Assembly: GCF_024338845.1 (NCBI RefSeq)
Contig: NZ_CP101414.1
Location: 248,001 to 312,000, forward strand
DNA length: 64,000 nt
Source of the DNA: Mycoplasma bradburyae
Lineage (GTDB): Bacteria > Bacillota_I > Bacilli_A > Mycoplasmatales > Mycoplasmoidaceae
Direction: 5' to 3'
Positions 1 to 11,375 of this stretch are shown here, one piece after another (position 1 is the stretch's first letter; every line of letters begins with the position of its first letter). The notes beneath the pieces are model-generated. The model did not search any database, was not told the origin of the DNA, and was given only the letters and a program-made list of their open reading frames with translations. The position numbers were made by a program, and so were the translations under genes.

Positions 1-1
1 C

Positions 2-1876
2 AATAAATCAAAAACCTTATTCCGAATCGTTCTTGATTATAAAGATCGTATTATTAATTTCTTATCAGAATCTAATTTAGTTAATATCACTCCGTATAGA
101 AGTTTGATTGATAACTTTTTTAATTCAATTACTGAAACCAATCCTAAGCGCGCTGAGAACGAATTAAGAGATAAAATTATCGATTTCTTACCAACAATTA
201 AAGAATTAATCAAAGAAGATAGCCCCTTTGCGCCATACTTAGATTTATTATCAAAAATTTTAAAAAGTCCAAAACCTTATTTTATCGATTCGATTATAAA
301 AGATCCAGTTGTCTTTAACGTAATTTTAGATTTTGCTTATAATAGTTTTTCTTCAAGTTTAGACATTAGGTTAAAAGAAGCTTTTGATTTAAGTAAACAA
401 GCAATATATTCATTATTAATGGATAATAATACAAAATCTTTCAACGATATTTTAATAAACTTTTTTAATAACGATTTTCAAGTTATTTTTGCGATTCTAA
501 ACTTTTTTAATATCAAGATTGATATAAATAATCCAGCAACTAAATTTTTATTTGATAACTTTGTATTTAATAATGATTCATTAAAAGATCAAAAAGGATT
601 AGAAAATGTCGTTTCGATTTTAAGTGATCTAATTGAATTGATAAGTCCAGAAAATTTAAGTAAGATTACTTTTATTCCGCTTAATAACAACCAAACTAAT
701 AGAATTGAATTCATTTCAACTTTTGATGAATTAAAGATTGCGAACTTAAGTTATGGTTATTCGTTGAATTTTAATAATTTAGCAATTAAAAATTCAACAA
801 TTAAAAAGATTATAAACTTAATTCCAACATCAGCAACATTCCAAAGTTTCATTGATCGCTATGTTACTCAAGCAGCAATCAATGACGCAGCAGATAAAGC
901 TGTTGAAGAAGCTAAAAAAGCTAGTGGATTAGGAGTTGCTATTTATGGTAATCAAAACCTTAAGAATGAGGTTGTTCGAAATATCAATACCCTTAAAGAT
1001 CAACTTGCTAAAACTAATATAAAACAATTAGTTACCGAACTTTTATTCGGTAAGTTAAATTTTGATGATGAAGGTGATTTTATCAATCTTAATGGATCGA
1101 TTGATATTTCTATCAAAGGTAATAATATCCAAGTTTTACCTTATTACGAACAAAATAATGGTAAGACGTTATTCAATTATCAATTACTAGGTATTACTAA
1201 AGAAATTAATTTAGCCAACCTAGTTAATAATTCGCAATTAATTAAAGATAATTACGAGAATTCTAATCAAGTAATTCAATACCAAAATTTATCAAAGAAA
1301 TTATTTGCTGTTACTCGATCATTCTTCAATTCACTTAAAGAAACTTTAAATCATCAACCTATAAGAATTATCGATAATTTAGTATTAGATTTTAGTAACA
1401 AGATTTATCTTGATCAATCAATTGAAACGAATAAGATAGTTAAAAATGCTTATGATCCTAAGTTGTTAATTCGTGACCAAACTACAAAACCTGGTTTAGA
1501 GATTTCTAAACAAGATGCTACAGCTAATTGAAATACAACAGACAATAACAACATTATCATTGATCAACAATTATCTAATAAATTTAATAACTTAATTCAT
1601 CCGATTGGTATTCAAAATCGATACTTAATTAAATCGATCAAACCTTTCAGTACAGGAGAATTGAAAGCTTCATTAGGTTTGAATTTTAATCTTACTGTGA
1701 TATTATTCCCTGTGACAATTCCATTAAACTTAAAGATTGGTATTGAACAAAGAATTTTATCTTATGATTTAATTGCTCCATACAATGTAGCTGACGATCT
1801 TGACAATAACAATGTGGTGTTTGTTAATAAAGTTTCTAAACATTGAGAAAATACATTGTTTAAAATTGGTGCTTAA
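2..1876 (+). CDS. Large surface-type protein, 3' part (5' end outside window)
   Basis: The frame is open from the first bases of the window to a TAA at 1874-1876. It reads through TGA codons (Trp) at 1529 and 1844, leaving about 624 residues of a longer protein. The sequence is Asn/Ile/Leu/Lys-rich with no catalytic motif that I recognise. Its C-terminal half parallels the C-terminal half of the next gene: a 'VLPYYE...NYQL' stretch, then 'LSKKLF...SLKETLN', then a final beta-rich block. The two are therefore probably tandem paralogues. The neighbour has a single N-terminal membrane anchor, so an extracytoplasmic location is inferred here too. Function unknown. Confidence 0.8.
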
Positions 1877-1926
1877 AGCCAAGTAAAATCAATATCATAT
1901 TATTGCGATAAATAGCAAAACAAATT

Positions 1927-1957
1927 ATAATTAGTTATTAAAACTAATTATTTTTTT
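1927..1957 (+). terminator. Rho-independent terminator
   Basis: A 9-bp perfect stem, ATAATTAGT with ACTAATTAT and a 7-nt loop, runs into a T-rich tail at 1951-1957. It lies between the two paralogous surface-protein genes. Confidence 0.65.
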
Positions 1958-1980
1958 ATCTAAACAATAATTACAATAAA

Positions 1981-4900
1981 ATGAATCGACCAAATAAAAA
2001 TAAGAAAAACAAAACCGAATTAATTCCTGTAAAAGGGATAGATTTAGACGACTTATTATCAGAAGAAATATCAGTTTTAGATAGATTTGATAATAAAAAT
2101 AAAAAACCTCAATTATTGTTGGAAGATTCTAAATCAAAACAAGAAGATAAAAAAAATAAATCGTTATCTTTAGTTAAAAAAACAAAAAAACCTAAAGTTA
2201 AATTAGTTACTGATCCAAGAATATTAAAAAAAAGATCAAAGTTTTTAACAATTGGTGTAAGTTTAATTGGTTTTGGGATAGCAGGGCCACTGTTGTCGTT
2301 TGCTATCTTAAAACAAGTTGATAAAAAAAATCAAGAATCTAGTAACATTAAAAGAAAAGATAACACAATTGATACACTTAAACCGACTGAACCAAAATTT
2401 AAATTTGATGATAGTTTACCTAAATTTTATAATTCATATCTAGTTAATAAACGTTCAGAAGTTAATGGTGTTAGTCTTACTAATAAAACTAACCCAGTTA
2501 ATTTACCGATTGAATCTTACCAGATTCACGGTAAATTAATTGAATTATTAACCAACCAAGTTAAGTTTAATTACTCTTGATTATATTCAGATATTGCTTA
2601 TTTCATAAGAAAAACTTATGATAATAATTCTGCGTTCTTTACACCTGTTGGCATTAATAAAGTTAATATCACCAAATCGTCTGATAACAACCCGCTACAT
2701 GTTAATATTAATGGGCAATTTACTTTTAGAAATCAATCAGATCAAGCAAGAACTTTTGTTTTTTGATACTTTAATAAAAAATATGAACAACTAATTGATG
2801 GAAACGCAGAAGTATCATTGAGTTTTCAAACACAAAGCTCATCTAATGATGTTAATCCATTAACTCAACCTAACTATATTGGTACGGTTGATTCAGGTAA
2901 TTTAGCTCCTGGTTATGGTTATATTAATGCTGTAGTTACTAAAGATTTGTTTTATAACTACTATTTAAATTGAAATGTTTCTAACCTAAAATTAGAAATT
3001 AATAATAATAGCTATCAATTTGCTAACTTCATATTTAATAATAATGTTCCGTCAATGAACGTTATATTAACAAGAACAGCTCCTGGTAAGAACCCATACG
3101 AGGCTGCTAATGATTTAGTTGGAAAAAATAAATTATTGAATCGCGATCTGACTCCAAGTCAGTTATCTAAAAATCTTAAATCTTATTTTAGAGATAAATA
3201 CTTTAGTCAGTTAGAAACTTTTAAATTAATCCATGATATTATCCAATGATTAATTGATAATAAAGATAGTAATAAAAAAGCTTATCAATTATTATCAGAT
3301 AAGGCCGCTTCTTTTGCACGTTTATTTAGTTTCCATTTTTCTGGGCTGAATATTAGTTATGCTGATCAAAGAAATGCAATTGAGAAGTTGATTGTTGATG
3401 CATTAACTTCAAACACTACCATCCCGGGATCTAAGAATGTTTATGAAGTTTTATATGACAATATAAATGCTTTTAAATTAATTCTTAATACTTATTTCTT
3501 AGATATCTCAGCATATGAAAATATCTTTGATTCTTTAACTAAAGATATTCATTCTGCTTTTGACTTTTATCAAAGATTCTATGAAACTATTCCTATTTTA
3601 AGAAAGCTGATTTCGAACTATCCAACTAAAATTAAATATTTCAATATTATTGAAAGAATTTTAGGTTACCGTGATGACGCAGGAAATTTAATTCCTACAC
3701 CAAAATTTGAGACTTATTTAGTTAATATTGTTTTTGAATCAAAGAATTTATTTAATGATATTTATGATCAATTATTAAATATTGTTAATGGTAAATTTGG
3801 TGGTACGAGTGATGAAGCTAGCGCTAATAATTACAATGATCAAAACAATCAGATTGCTAATAGTTTCCCTCCTTTATTCAAATACATATTCATAAAAAAA
3901 CGAGATACTTTTATCAAATTAATAACTCAATCTACTAACTATTTTGATGAATTAATTACGTTATTTTCAGCGAACAATTTCGATTTTTTATTTGGTATTT
4001 TAGATACATTTGGTTTAAATATCAAAAATATTGATACATTCCTAAAAACATCCTTAGATATAATTTTATTTAAAAATCCAGAGTTATTATCTCGCGAAAA
4101 ACTGAAAGCAAAAATTCTCAACTTATTCACTTGAATTGCTCGTTCTCTAGAACAACAAAACATTAATAAAATTAAGTTTAATTATTACAAACCTGAGAAT
4201 TTAGAAAACCTAGAATTAATAGAAACAGAAAATAGTCTAAAAGTTAAGAAATTAGACGTTGGATTCAAATTTGAAATTAATGAATTTGATATCCCTTATG
4301 GTTTGCTATCAGCGGTATTTGATTTTCTACCTAATATTAAAATTATTGATTTTTTGAAGTTTCTAGTTGATGATAAAAGATATGCTGAATTAAAAGAAAA
4401 GGCGTTCCAACAAGCAATTAAAGATGGATATAAAGATCTTTTATCAGCAGCTGGTGTTTTATCGTTTAAATGGGTTGGTGATCCTGCTAAAAATTTCTTT
4501 TCAGAAGTTTTTGATAATATTTGAAATAACCAAGTGATCAGCGGGATTAGAGATAATGGAAGAACGATTAGAGATCTAGCTAATGAAATTTTTTCAGGAA
4601 CTAACAATAATAATCCTAATAGTTCAATTATCACTTTTAAAGGTGTCGGTTATTTAAAATGATATGGTGAAAATGTTGATGTACTACCTTATTTTAAGGT
4701 ATTACCTTCAAACACTAATGAAACACAGATAGCTTATCAGCTATACAATGTTGATTTTGAAAATGATTTTAGGGATATTTATCAAAAAATAGAACTACAT
4801 TTCCCTAAATATCAATACAACAGACCGTCAATACCGTTTAGTGATATATCTAAAAAAGTATATGAATCAATTTTTAATACCGTTCAAGACACTTTAAATT

Positions 4901-5493
4901 TATCAATTAACCGTAAGTATAAAGCTAAAACAAGAATTGTTTTACCAGGTGATACTGGTATTAAAGCTAATCTAATTCTTGATGAAACCAATCCTTATGA
5001 GCATGTAGCTTTATTTACTTATAATGCTAATTTGTCGATTGTTAATAATTTTGATAGATCGAGCGAACAAATTAAACGTAGAATTCGTGAACAAGTATTA
5101 AGAATCACTAATCGTCGATCACACAAAAAAGGCCTTTTACGCGATCCTGATACTCTTGAAACAAGAATCGATGATGAATCTTTAAAATTATTAGATTCAT
5201 TAATTGAAGTAAAAGGTGTCGATAAAAAATGAATTGTTCGAGCTAGTCGTTCGTTAAGTACGATATCAAAACCTAACGAATTAAATTTATCAACTAATTT
5301 TACTTATGGTGCAATTACTAAAAAAGTTCCCATTGATGTTGCTTATGAAGCATTCTTGACCTCATTTTCTTACCGAGTGATGGTGCCATATCCGATTCTT
5401 GATATGACCAATCCAAATGCTCCTACATTTAAATTAAAAGCTGAAATTAGTCACTTAATTTTTAGTATTGAATTATTCGGTGTAGGTGAATAA
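1981..5493 (+). CDS. Membrane-anchored large surface-type protein, paralogue of the preceding gene
   Basis: This 1170-residue protein starts at ATG 1981 and stops at TAA 5491-5493. TGA codons at 2578, 2764, 2971, 3247, 4132, 4522, 4660 and 5230 are read as Trp. Residues 1-80 are highly charged and Lys-rich (cytoplasmic). One hydrophobic segment at about 87-108 (FLTIGVSLIGFGIAG...) is the only evident membrane span. The remaining roughly 1060 residues would be extracellular. No signal peptidase II lipobox is present. The C-terminal third resembles the preceding gene. Shared cues are 'DVLPYF', 'ISKKVYESIF..VQDTLN' and a terminal beta-rich block. It may be a surface structural or adhesin-like protein; nothing identifies a ligand. 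Confidence 0.85.
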
Positions 5494-5563
5494 AATTTTA
5501 ATAAGTTATAATACAAAAGATAAACTATAATAATAGTCAATTGATTACAAATTAATAAGATAA

Positions 5564-7057
5564 ATGGCACCGTATCAAACAGATTTATTTGATTTCGATG
5601 ATCAAGATCCTTCTGATATATTCTTTCAAACAGATGAACAAAGTTTTTTTGATGAAGATGAGGAATTTGGCTTCGATAATGTCAATAAAAATCATAAATT
5701 CAAAAAGAATATTAACTACGATAAACAAGATTTAAGAACATTAGATATTAATCGTACTAAGAATCGTTATTTTGATAAATTAGTTCAATCAACCAAGTCA
5801 TATAATTTCATTGGTATCTGAGTGAATGTAGTTTATCTTATTACGTTCGTTTTATTTATGGTCTTTTTTGGGCTGAATAATTTTAGCTTCAAACACTCTG
5901 AATCTAACTATATTGCAATTAGCTTATTCTTATCATTAGCTTTCGGAATTATCAGTTATCTTACTGGGTTGTTTATGTATGGCTTTATTAAGATGCATAA
6001 TAAACGTATTAAGTTATCACTAACTGAACGAGCTTTGGATTATTTCATCTTATTTAAAAAAGCCTATGTTTCTTATTTCTTAATTGGATGAATTCCTTTA
6101 GTAGGTATTATTATTGGGGTATCAACGCATATTGTGTTGCAAAACTCTGATGACTCTGACATTAAAGATCTTAATTTGTGATACCAAGAATCAATTAGTG
6201 ATTTATTAATTGATGTTAATGGTTACGAAGATACGGTAAGACAATTAGAAACTCAAAAAGAATACTTAGATCAAGAAATTCAAAAAATTAACCAAGAAAA
6301 ACAAATTCTTGATCGCAAGAAAAATGAATTGGCGTTGATTCCGATGCAGTCAGCTCCGAATTTCAAAAATTCTCGTCAATTAGTTAATTATGTTGAAAAT
6401 TCAGGAATGCTTTCAGCTTCTTTAATAAATGAAGTTAAAACAGCCATTACTAAATTACGCGAAGAGAGAAGAAAACTGCGCAAAGAAAACAGAAGACTTC
6501 GTGAGTTATTACAAAGAGTTAATGTAACTAATGATCAACCATTATTATTAACTTCATCAATCAACTATTCAACAAGAGAGTTTGAAGACGAACGAGAAAT
6601 GTCAAATAGACAACCTCAGTCAAGACAATTAGTGACATTCCAACAAACCGATGATAATCAACAGAATCGAAGAAGAGATAACCGCCGACCTGTCGAAATC
6701 GGACAAACTAAAAAAGAAAATAGTAACAAAAATAAATCTAAAGCTCCTGTAATCGTTAAAAAGAATAAACAAATTACATATAAAATTAAATTGACTAAAA
6801 AAGATCAAGAAATCAAGAAAGACAAGGATGATATTGATATGTCTAAACAAAATGATTTACTTGATTTAGTAAGTTCAATGGATTACAGTTCTGATCAACC
6901 AACTCTAAGTTTTGATAATTTGTTTAATATCGAAGCAGATGATGTCGTAGAAAGTCGCTCTTCAAAAACTAACAATAAAGCTAAGAAAAAAAACACGGGA
7001 TCTAACCAAACAATTAACAAGAACCAAAATTCTGTTAAAAGAGCAACTGTTAATTAA
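5564..7057 (+). CDS. Membrane protein with acidic N-terminus and C-terminal coiled coil
   Basis: This 497-residue protein reads through TGA at 5819, 6088 and 6179. Residues 1-45 are Asp/Glu/Phe-rich, as in cytoskeletal proteins of this group. Three hydrophobic segments follow at about 83-106, 115-140 and 165-188. Then come heptad-like stretches at about 222-258 and 290-325 (Glu/Lys/Arg/Leu-rich), and a basic, Asn/Gln-rich, probably disordered tail. The acidic start, membrane domain and coiled coil suggest a membrane-tethered scaffold, perhaps part of the attachment organelle or cytoskeleton. That is inference only, since I recognise no named family. It is followed closely by tRNA-Trp. Confidence 0.8.
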
Positions 7058-7095
7058 TTAAAATATCAACTAATTTAAAAATAAATGAAATGGCT

Positions 7096-7169
7096 AGGGG
7101 TGTAGTTCAATGGTAGAACTAGGGTCTCCAAAACCTTCGATGCGGGTTCGATTCCTGTCACCCCTGCCA
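7096..7169 (+). tRNA. trnW: tRNA-Trp (anticodon CCA)
   Basis: The 74-nt cloverleaf has a 7-bp acceptor stem (AGGGGTG with CACCCCT), discriminator G and an encoded CCA. The anticodon loop CTCCAAA gives anticodon CCA, which reads UGG. It is nearly identical to the UCA-anticodon tRNA at 15359-15433, so the two probably arose by duplication. Confidence 0.95.
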
Positions 7170-7229
7170 TTAATCGAAAATTAAAATATCTTTTATGCTT
7201 TCTTTAAAGCAATAAGAGATATTTTTTTA

Positions 7230-7235
7230 TATAAT
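7230..7235 (+). promoter_or_regulatory. Promoter -10 of rnpB
   Basis: A perfect TATAAT lies 5 nt upstream of the first base of the RNase P RNA P1 helix, consistent with transcription starting at about 7241. Confidence 0.65.
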
Positions 7236-7240
7236 CTTAA

Positions 7241-7595
7241 TGCTGCAGTTGGTTGCTGTTTAATAAACAGAGGAAAGTCCATGCTCGCACAAGCTGTGAT
7301 GCTTGTAGTGTTTGTGTAAATAGATAAAAAATAAAATTTAGCACATTAGAATTAGTGTGACGGCGAAACTTTTGCTAAGTTGTTTATCAATATGTAACAA
7401 GTTTTATAACGTGCCACAGAGACGAGTTGATTTCGAAAGAATCAATATGAAACGCGGTAAACCCCTCAAGCGAGAAACCTAAATTTGGTAAGGGAACTAA
7501 TAAGTAAGAAACAGAATTACTTAGAAGAATAAAATACATTATTTTATTAGATAAATAACCAACCTCGACAGAACATGGCTTATCGCAGCAAAATA
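7241..7595 (+). ncRNA. rnpB: RNase P RNA
   Basis: This is the catalytic RNA that removes 5' leaders from pre-tRNAs. The closing helix pairs TGCTGC at 7241-7246 with GCAGCA at 7585-7590. Conserved core segments are readable: the GAGGAAAGTCC block at about 7270, the GCCACAGAGACGAG-type block near 7413, AAACCCCTC around 7461, and the terminal CAGAACATGGCTTATCG block at 7569-7585. The roughly 355-nt size fits the type B RNA of mollicutes. The exact 3' end is uncertain by a few nucleotides. Confidence 0.95.
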
Positions 7596-7598
7596 ATC

Positions 7599-7630
7599 AA
7601 TCCGACCAAGTATTTGGTGGGATTTTTTAT
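7599..7630 (+). terminator. Rho-independent terminator of rnpB
   Basis: An 11-bp stem with one mismatch (AATCCGACCAA with TTGGTGGGATT) is followed by a T run, just downstream of the RNase P RNA. Confidence 0.75.
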
Positions 7631-7641
7631 TTAATAGATGC

Positions 7642-7647
7642 TATAAT
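7642..7647 (+). promoter_or_regulatory. Promoter -10 of the p37 transporter operon
   Basis: A perfect TATAAT lies about 7-12 nt before the 5' strand of the TPP riboswitch P1 helix, placing the transcript start at about 7653. Confidence 0.6.
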
Positions 7648-7653
7648 AATTAA

Positions 7654-7745
7654 GAATAACAGAGGTACCTCTTTTATCTTTGATAAAAGAAGTTGAGAAA
7701 TACTCTTAATAGCTGATCTGGTTAATACCAGCGTAGCGAGTTATA
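7654..7745 (+). promoter_or_regulatory. TPP (thiamine pyrophosphate) riboswitch aptamer
   Basis: The conserved 3' half of the THI-box is almost consensus: CTGATCTGGTTAATACCAGC at about 7713-7732, followed by GTAGCGAG. Upstream is the TTGAGAAATACTC segment (compare CTGAGA...ACCC), which contacts the pyrimidine moiety, and a long P3 hairpin TCTTTTATC/GATAAAAGA. P1 can close by ATAAC at 7656-7660 with GTTAT at 7740-7744. It sits between the promoter and the p37 start, so it should control the whole importer operon in response to intracellular TPP. Confidence 0.9.
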
Positions 7746-7758
7746 TAATCTCAAGTGC

Positions 7759-7796
7759 CTCCTTATTTAAATTTGATTTAAAAAGGAGATTTTTTT
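7759..7796 (+). promoter_or_regulatory. Riboswitch expression platform: hairpin hiding the p37 Shine-Dalgarno, terminator-like
   Basis: CTCCTT at 7759-7764 pairs with AAGGAG at 7783-7788, extended by an AT-rich stem (ATTTAAA/TTTAAAA). A seven-T run at 7790-7796 follows directly, and the ATG comes at 7797. The right arm is a strong SD matching the 16S tail (ACCTCCTTT). The same hairpin could therefore terminate transcription or block ribosome access. It lies 14 nt after the aptamer, as expected for an OFF switch. Confidence 0.7.
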
Positions 7797-8888
7797 ATGT
7801 TCAAAACAACCACAAAGTTGTTTTTGGCAATAAGTTCATTTTTATTCTGTTCTAGTTTTGTTGCTTCTTGTTATGATTCTAAAAAAGATGAAGCATTAAC
7901 ATTAAGACTAGATTTAAAAATTGATCATGATTCTAATTCGGTTTTACCGAATTATTTAAAGAAATTAGCTGACAAAGTTACAGAAAAAACTAATAAAAAA
8001 GTTAATGTTGTATCAAGTCTTACATCAGACGGTAATACAAGTGTTGATCGCGTTAAATCTAATTTAACTGATTTAGCATTTGTTTCGTCTTCATCTATTA
8101 AAAAAAGTGATGTGCAAACAGTCCCTAAATTGCAAACATTAACAAGAGCATTTAAATACGATAACAGCCCAGATTTCTATGAAGCTAACACTTTAGGTGA
8201 TAAAGCTAAGAAAACAAGTGATTTATTCAATGAAATAGCTTATAAAGATTGAACTGATCAAAACAGGATGTGGGATGGAAATAAATATGAATATTTCTAC
8301 GGACCTGCTAATGATTTAATTAGTTTTTATCGCGGAATGATTTTAATTGGTGGTGATGAAACTACCTTAATGGGAATTAAAAAAGCTTGAACTGAAAAAA
8401 ACTGAGATGCGTTCTCTGCGTTCGGAATAGGCGGCGGTAAAATGTCTTCTAATGGTAAGTATATCTACCCAATGAATTTATTAAAGAAACACTTTAATAA
8501 TAAGAGTCTAACTATTCCAAATTATCAATCTGTTAAAGGTAGAGAAATTGGGAATAACAAAGAAGTTCATATAGTATTTGATGATATGAACTCATTTGCT
8601 TGAACACAAAACAAAAACAAAACAACGCCTTATTATACTTTTGATGTATCTAAGCCTGAAGAAAAAGTAGAGATTTTATATTTCACTGACCCTGCATTGT
8701 ATGATATCGGAATTTTTAACAACAGATTGCCATCTGATATTATTAATGCTTTAAGTGAAAGTATTGTTGAACTTGCTAAGAATAACGAAGATCCATACGG
8801 ACCTACTGTTGGTTACAATGGTTATAGAGTTATTAATGACGCAAATACTGAAGTATATCAATTCCAAGACAAAGCTAAGGTTAATTAA
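7797..8888 (+). CDS. p37: Thiamine/TPP-binding lipoprotein of ABC importer (p37/Cypl family)
   Basis: This 363-residue protein reads TGA as Trp at 8250, 8388, 8403 and 8601. The N-terminal signal peptide ends in a lipobox FVAS|C, with Cys25 as the lipid anchor. It belongs to the mycoplasma p37 family (MG289). The M. hyorhinis member Cypl was crystallised with thiamine pyrophosphate bound, and the riboswitch upstream agrees with that ligand. The GGDET and GGGKMSSNGKY stretches in the middle are Gly/Asp-rich loops probably near the ligand site. The stop overlaps the p29 start by one base (TAATG), so p37, p29 and p69 form one translationally coupled operon. Family annotations calling it a phosphonate-binding protein are probably inherited errors. 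Confidence 0.93.
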
Positions 8889-9637
8889 TGGATAAAACTA
8901 ATTACATAAAATTTTCGGGCGTTTCTATTAAACATAAAAAATATAAAGATTTTAGCGTTGATAATATCAATTTTGAATTATATGGTTCGGAAGTTTTGAT
9001 GTTAATTGGTAAATCGGGTGCTGGTAAAACAACTCTATTAAACTCCATTACTAATAATAAACTTGTTTCTAATGGTCAGATTATTTTTAACGATCAGAAT
9101 TTATTGTCCTTAAACAAAAACAAAATCAGAAAAATATCAAGATCATTCGGTTTCCTTGATCAAGTCCCTAATTTGATATTAGAAGATTATGTTTATGAAA
9201 ATATTACAAGAAACATCAAAAAGAAATGATGATGCCAAATATTCAATTTTACACCATTATCTGTACTAAATAAAGTAGAACAAGTTTTAGCGAAATTAGG
9301 TCTATCAGACCATATTAATAAATTAGTTAAAGACCTGTCAGGAGGACAGAAACAAAGAGTCGAGATTGCTAAGATATTTTTTCAAAAACCAAAGTTATTG
9401 ATTATCGATGAGCCAACCACGGGATTAGATTATTTAAATTCTGAAATTGTTATCAAAGAAATTATTGCCTTATCTAAAGAATTTAATGCTCCTGTAATTA
9501 TATCCATTCACGATCTTGAGATAGTAAAAAAATTCGCTCATAAGATATTAATTATTCAAAATAAAACAGCCAATTTGATTAGCAATTCTGACGACTTAAA
9601 TATCGAAGAAATAAAAAGAAAATATGACACAGAATAA
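8888..9637 (+). CDS. p29: ABC importer ATP-binding subunit (p29)
   Basis: This 249-residue protein is the ATPase of the thiamine/TPP importer. Walker A is GKSGAGKTT at about residues 38-46. The Q-loop is near DQVPN, the signature LSGGQKQRVEIAK lies at about residues 150-162, Walker B is LLIIDEPTTGLD, and the H-loop is SIHDLE. TGA-Trp codons at 9227 and 9230 join two fragments. The start overlaps the p37 stop, and the end overlaps the p69 start by 14 nt. It corresponds to MG290. Confidence 0.95.
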
Positions 9638-11228
9638 TTTTTTAAGATTATTAAAAATTAACAAATTTACCGTACTTTTTGCACTTTTTTTAATTTTATG
9701 CATAATTTCTGTTGTCATTATAAACGTTAATATTAATGTTAATGGATGAGAAGTTTTTAAAACGAATTTTGCAAGTCTATTTAACCAATCTGAAATCAAC
9801 AAATCTGCGTTATTAAAAAAATCCTTTGAATATTTATGAACTACAATAAAATACACAACAGCAGGAACGTTGATTGGTTTTAGTTTAGGTTGCTTTGTTG
9901 GATATTTATCCGCACTCAAAATAACAAACAATATAACAGCATGGGTAATTAAATTAGTGATCATCTTTTTTAGATCATTCCCTGTTGTTATTTTTATTAA
10001 TCTATTTAACACCTCATTTAATTCGAATTTATCAGCAATAATTATTATTGCTTGATTTTCTATGTTGTGAGGTGCTAAATATATTGCTGATTACATTGAA
10101 AATAGTAATATTGCACAATTCCAAAAATTTGTAGATCGTTCACAAAACAAAATCAGTTCATTTTTTAATAATATCTACATTGATATCAAATCAAAGATTC
10201 TAGTTTTATTTGCATATTCATTAGAATCTAATTTTCGATGAACAACAATTTTATCAGCAGTAGGTTTAATTGGTTTTGGACAGTTAATTAATGATCCGAT
10301 ATCAATCGATAATAACTTTTCATCTACATTAATTCCATTAATTGTTTTAATGACTTTTTTATTGATGAATGAAGTAATTTTATATTTATTTGAAAACTAC
10401 TTTATAGCTAGAAAATCTTATTCAAAAGAAAAGAATTTAAATAAGCTATTAATGATTAAAAAAATCATTATTTATTTATTCTTTTTAATCATCATTGGAT
10501 TCAGTTTATATTCGTTGTTTTCAATAAGACTAAAAGTTAATAATTTATCAATTTTTACCGACTTTTTTGAACGTTTATTTAATTTTAATACAAGTTTTTT
10601 TGCAACAAAAACTTTTAGTGAAAATCCGTTTTTAATCATAATAGAATTAACACTTCAATCAATCCTAATTTTATGTATAGTTTTTGTATTTAGTTTATTA
10701 TTCGCAACACTATGTTCTAATCTTGTAAATAAATATGTATCAATATTTTTCAAGGGATTCTTTTTAGTTATCAGAACAATCCCTATTATCATTATTTTTA
10801 GATTATTCAATCCGTTGTTCAACTCAGGAGTTTCAACAATAGTTGTGGTCGGATCGCTTTATATTTCAACATCAATAACTAAGAAAGTATATGTATTAAT
10901 AAACTCATTAAACTGATCATTAGTAACAAGCATGAAAACTAAGTTATATACAAATTATGAAATCATAAGATTGTATATTCTACCGTCTATTAGAAAAGAT
11001 CTAGTTACAGTATATTTACTTGAATTTGAATCAATCCTAAGGTTATTAATCACTCTAGGAGCTTATGGTACTTCAGTAATAGGTCAATTGATAGATATCT
11101 ACATTTATCGAAGTAATATTGAGAATTTAGGTACCTATGTATTGAGTATAATGTTCTATTTCCAGATAATTGATCTATTATCGATTGCTATTAGGTATAA
11201 AAAAAATATATTTTTTTATACTAAGTAG
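9624..11228 (+). CDS. p69: ABC importer permease, two fused membrane domains (p69)
   Basis: This 534-residue multi-spanning protein starts at ATG 9624, inside the 3' end of p29. Two similar permease halves are visible. Half one has membrane segments near residues 13-33, 75-100 and 108-130. Half two repeats the pattern from about residue 280, including 'VIRTIPIIIIFRLFNPLFNSG', which parallels 'FFRSFPVVIFINLFNTSFNSN' in half one. This fused arrangement matches the MG291/p69 family. It forms the membrane channel for thiamine/TPP delivered by p37, powered by p29. Confidence 0.92.
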
Positions 11229-11237
11229 GTAATAAAA

Positions 11238-11372
11238 ATGAACGACAAAGAAAATAAAGAACTATCGAAGTTCAGAAGGAATAGAATGATATTATCAATC
11301 ACAATTATTTTGGTTATTGTGGTGATAATTATTTTAAGCATTCTTTCAGTTACCGTTTTTAAAAAAAATTAA
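11238..11372 (+). CDS. Small single-span membrane protein (44 aa)
   Basis: The ATG at 11238 lies 9 nt after the p69 stop, and TAA is at 11370-11372, 3 nt before the proS start. Residues 1-17 are charged (Lys/Arg/Glu/Asp) and residues 18-41 form one strongly hydrophobic helix (about 22 Ile/Val/Leu/Thr). A short Lys-rich end follows. The intergenic fit on both sides and the clean topology suggest a real small gene. Whether it serves the importer is unknown. Confidence 0.6.
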   Translation: MNDKENKELSKFRRNRMILSITIILVIVVIIILSILSVTVFKKN

Positions 11373-11375
11373 TTT

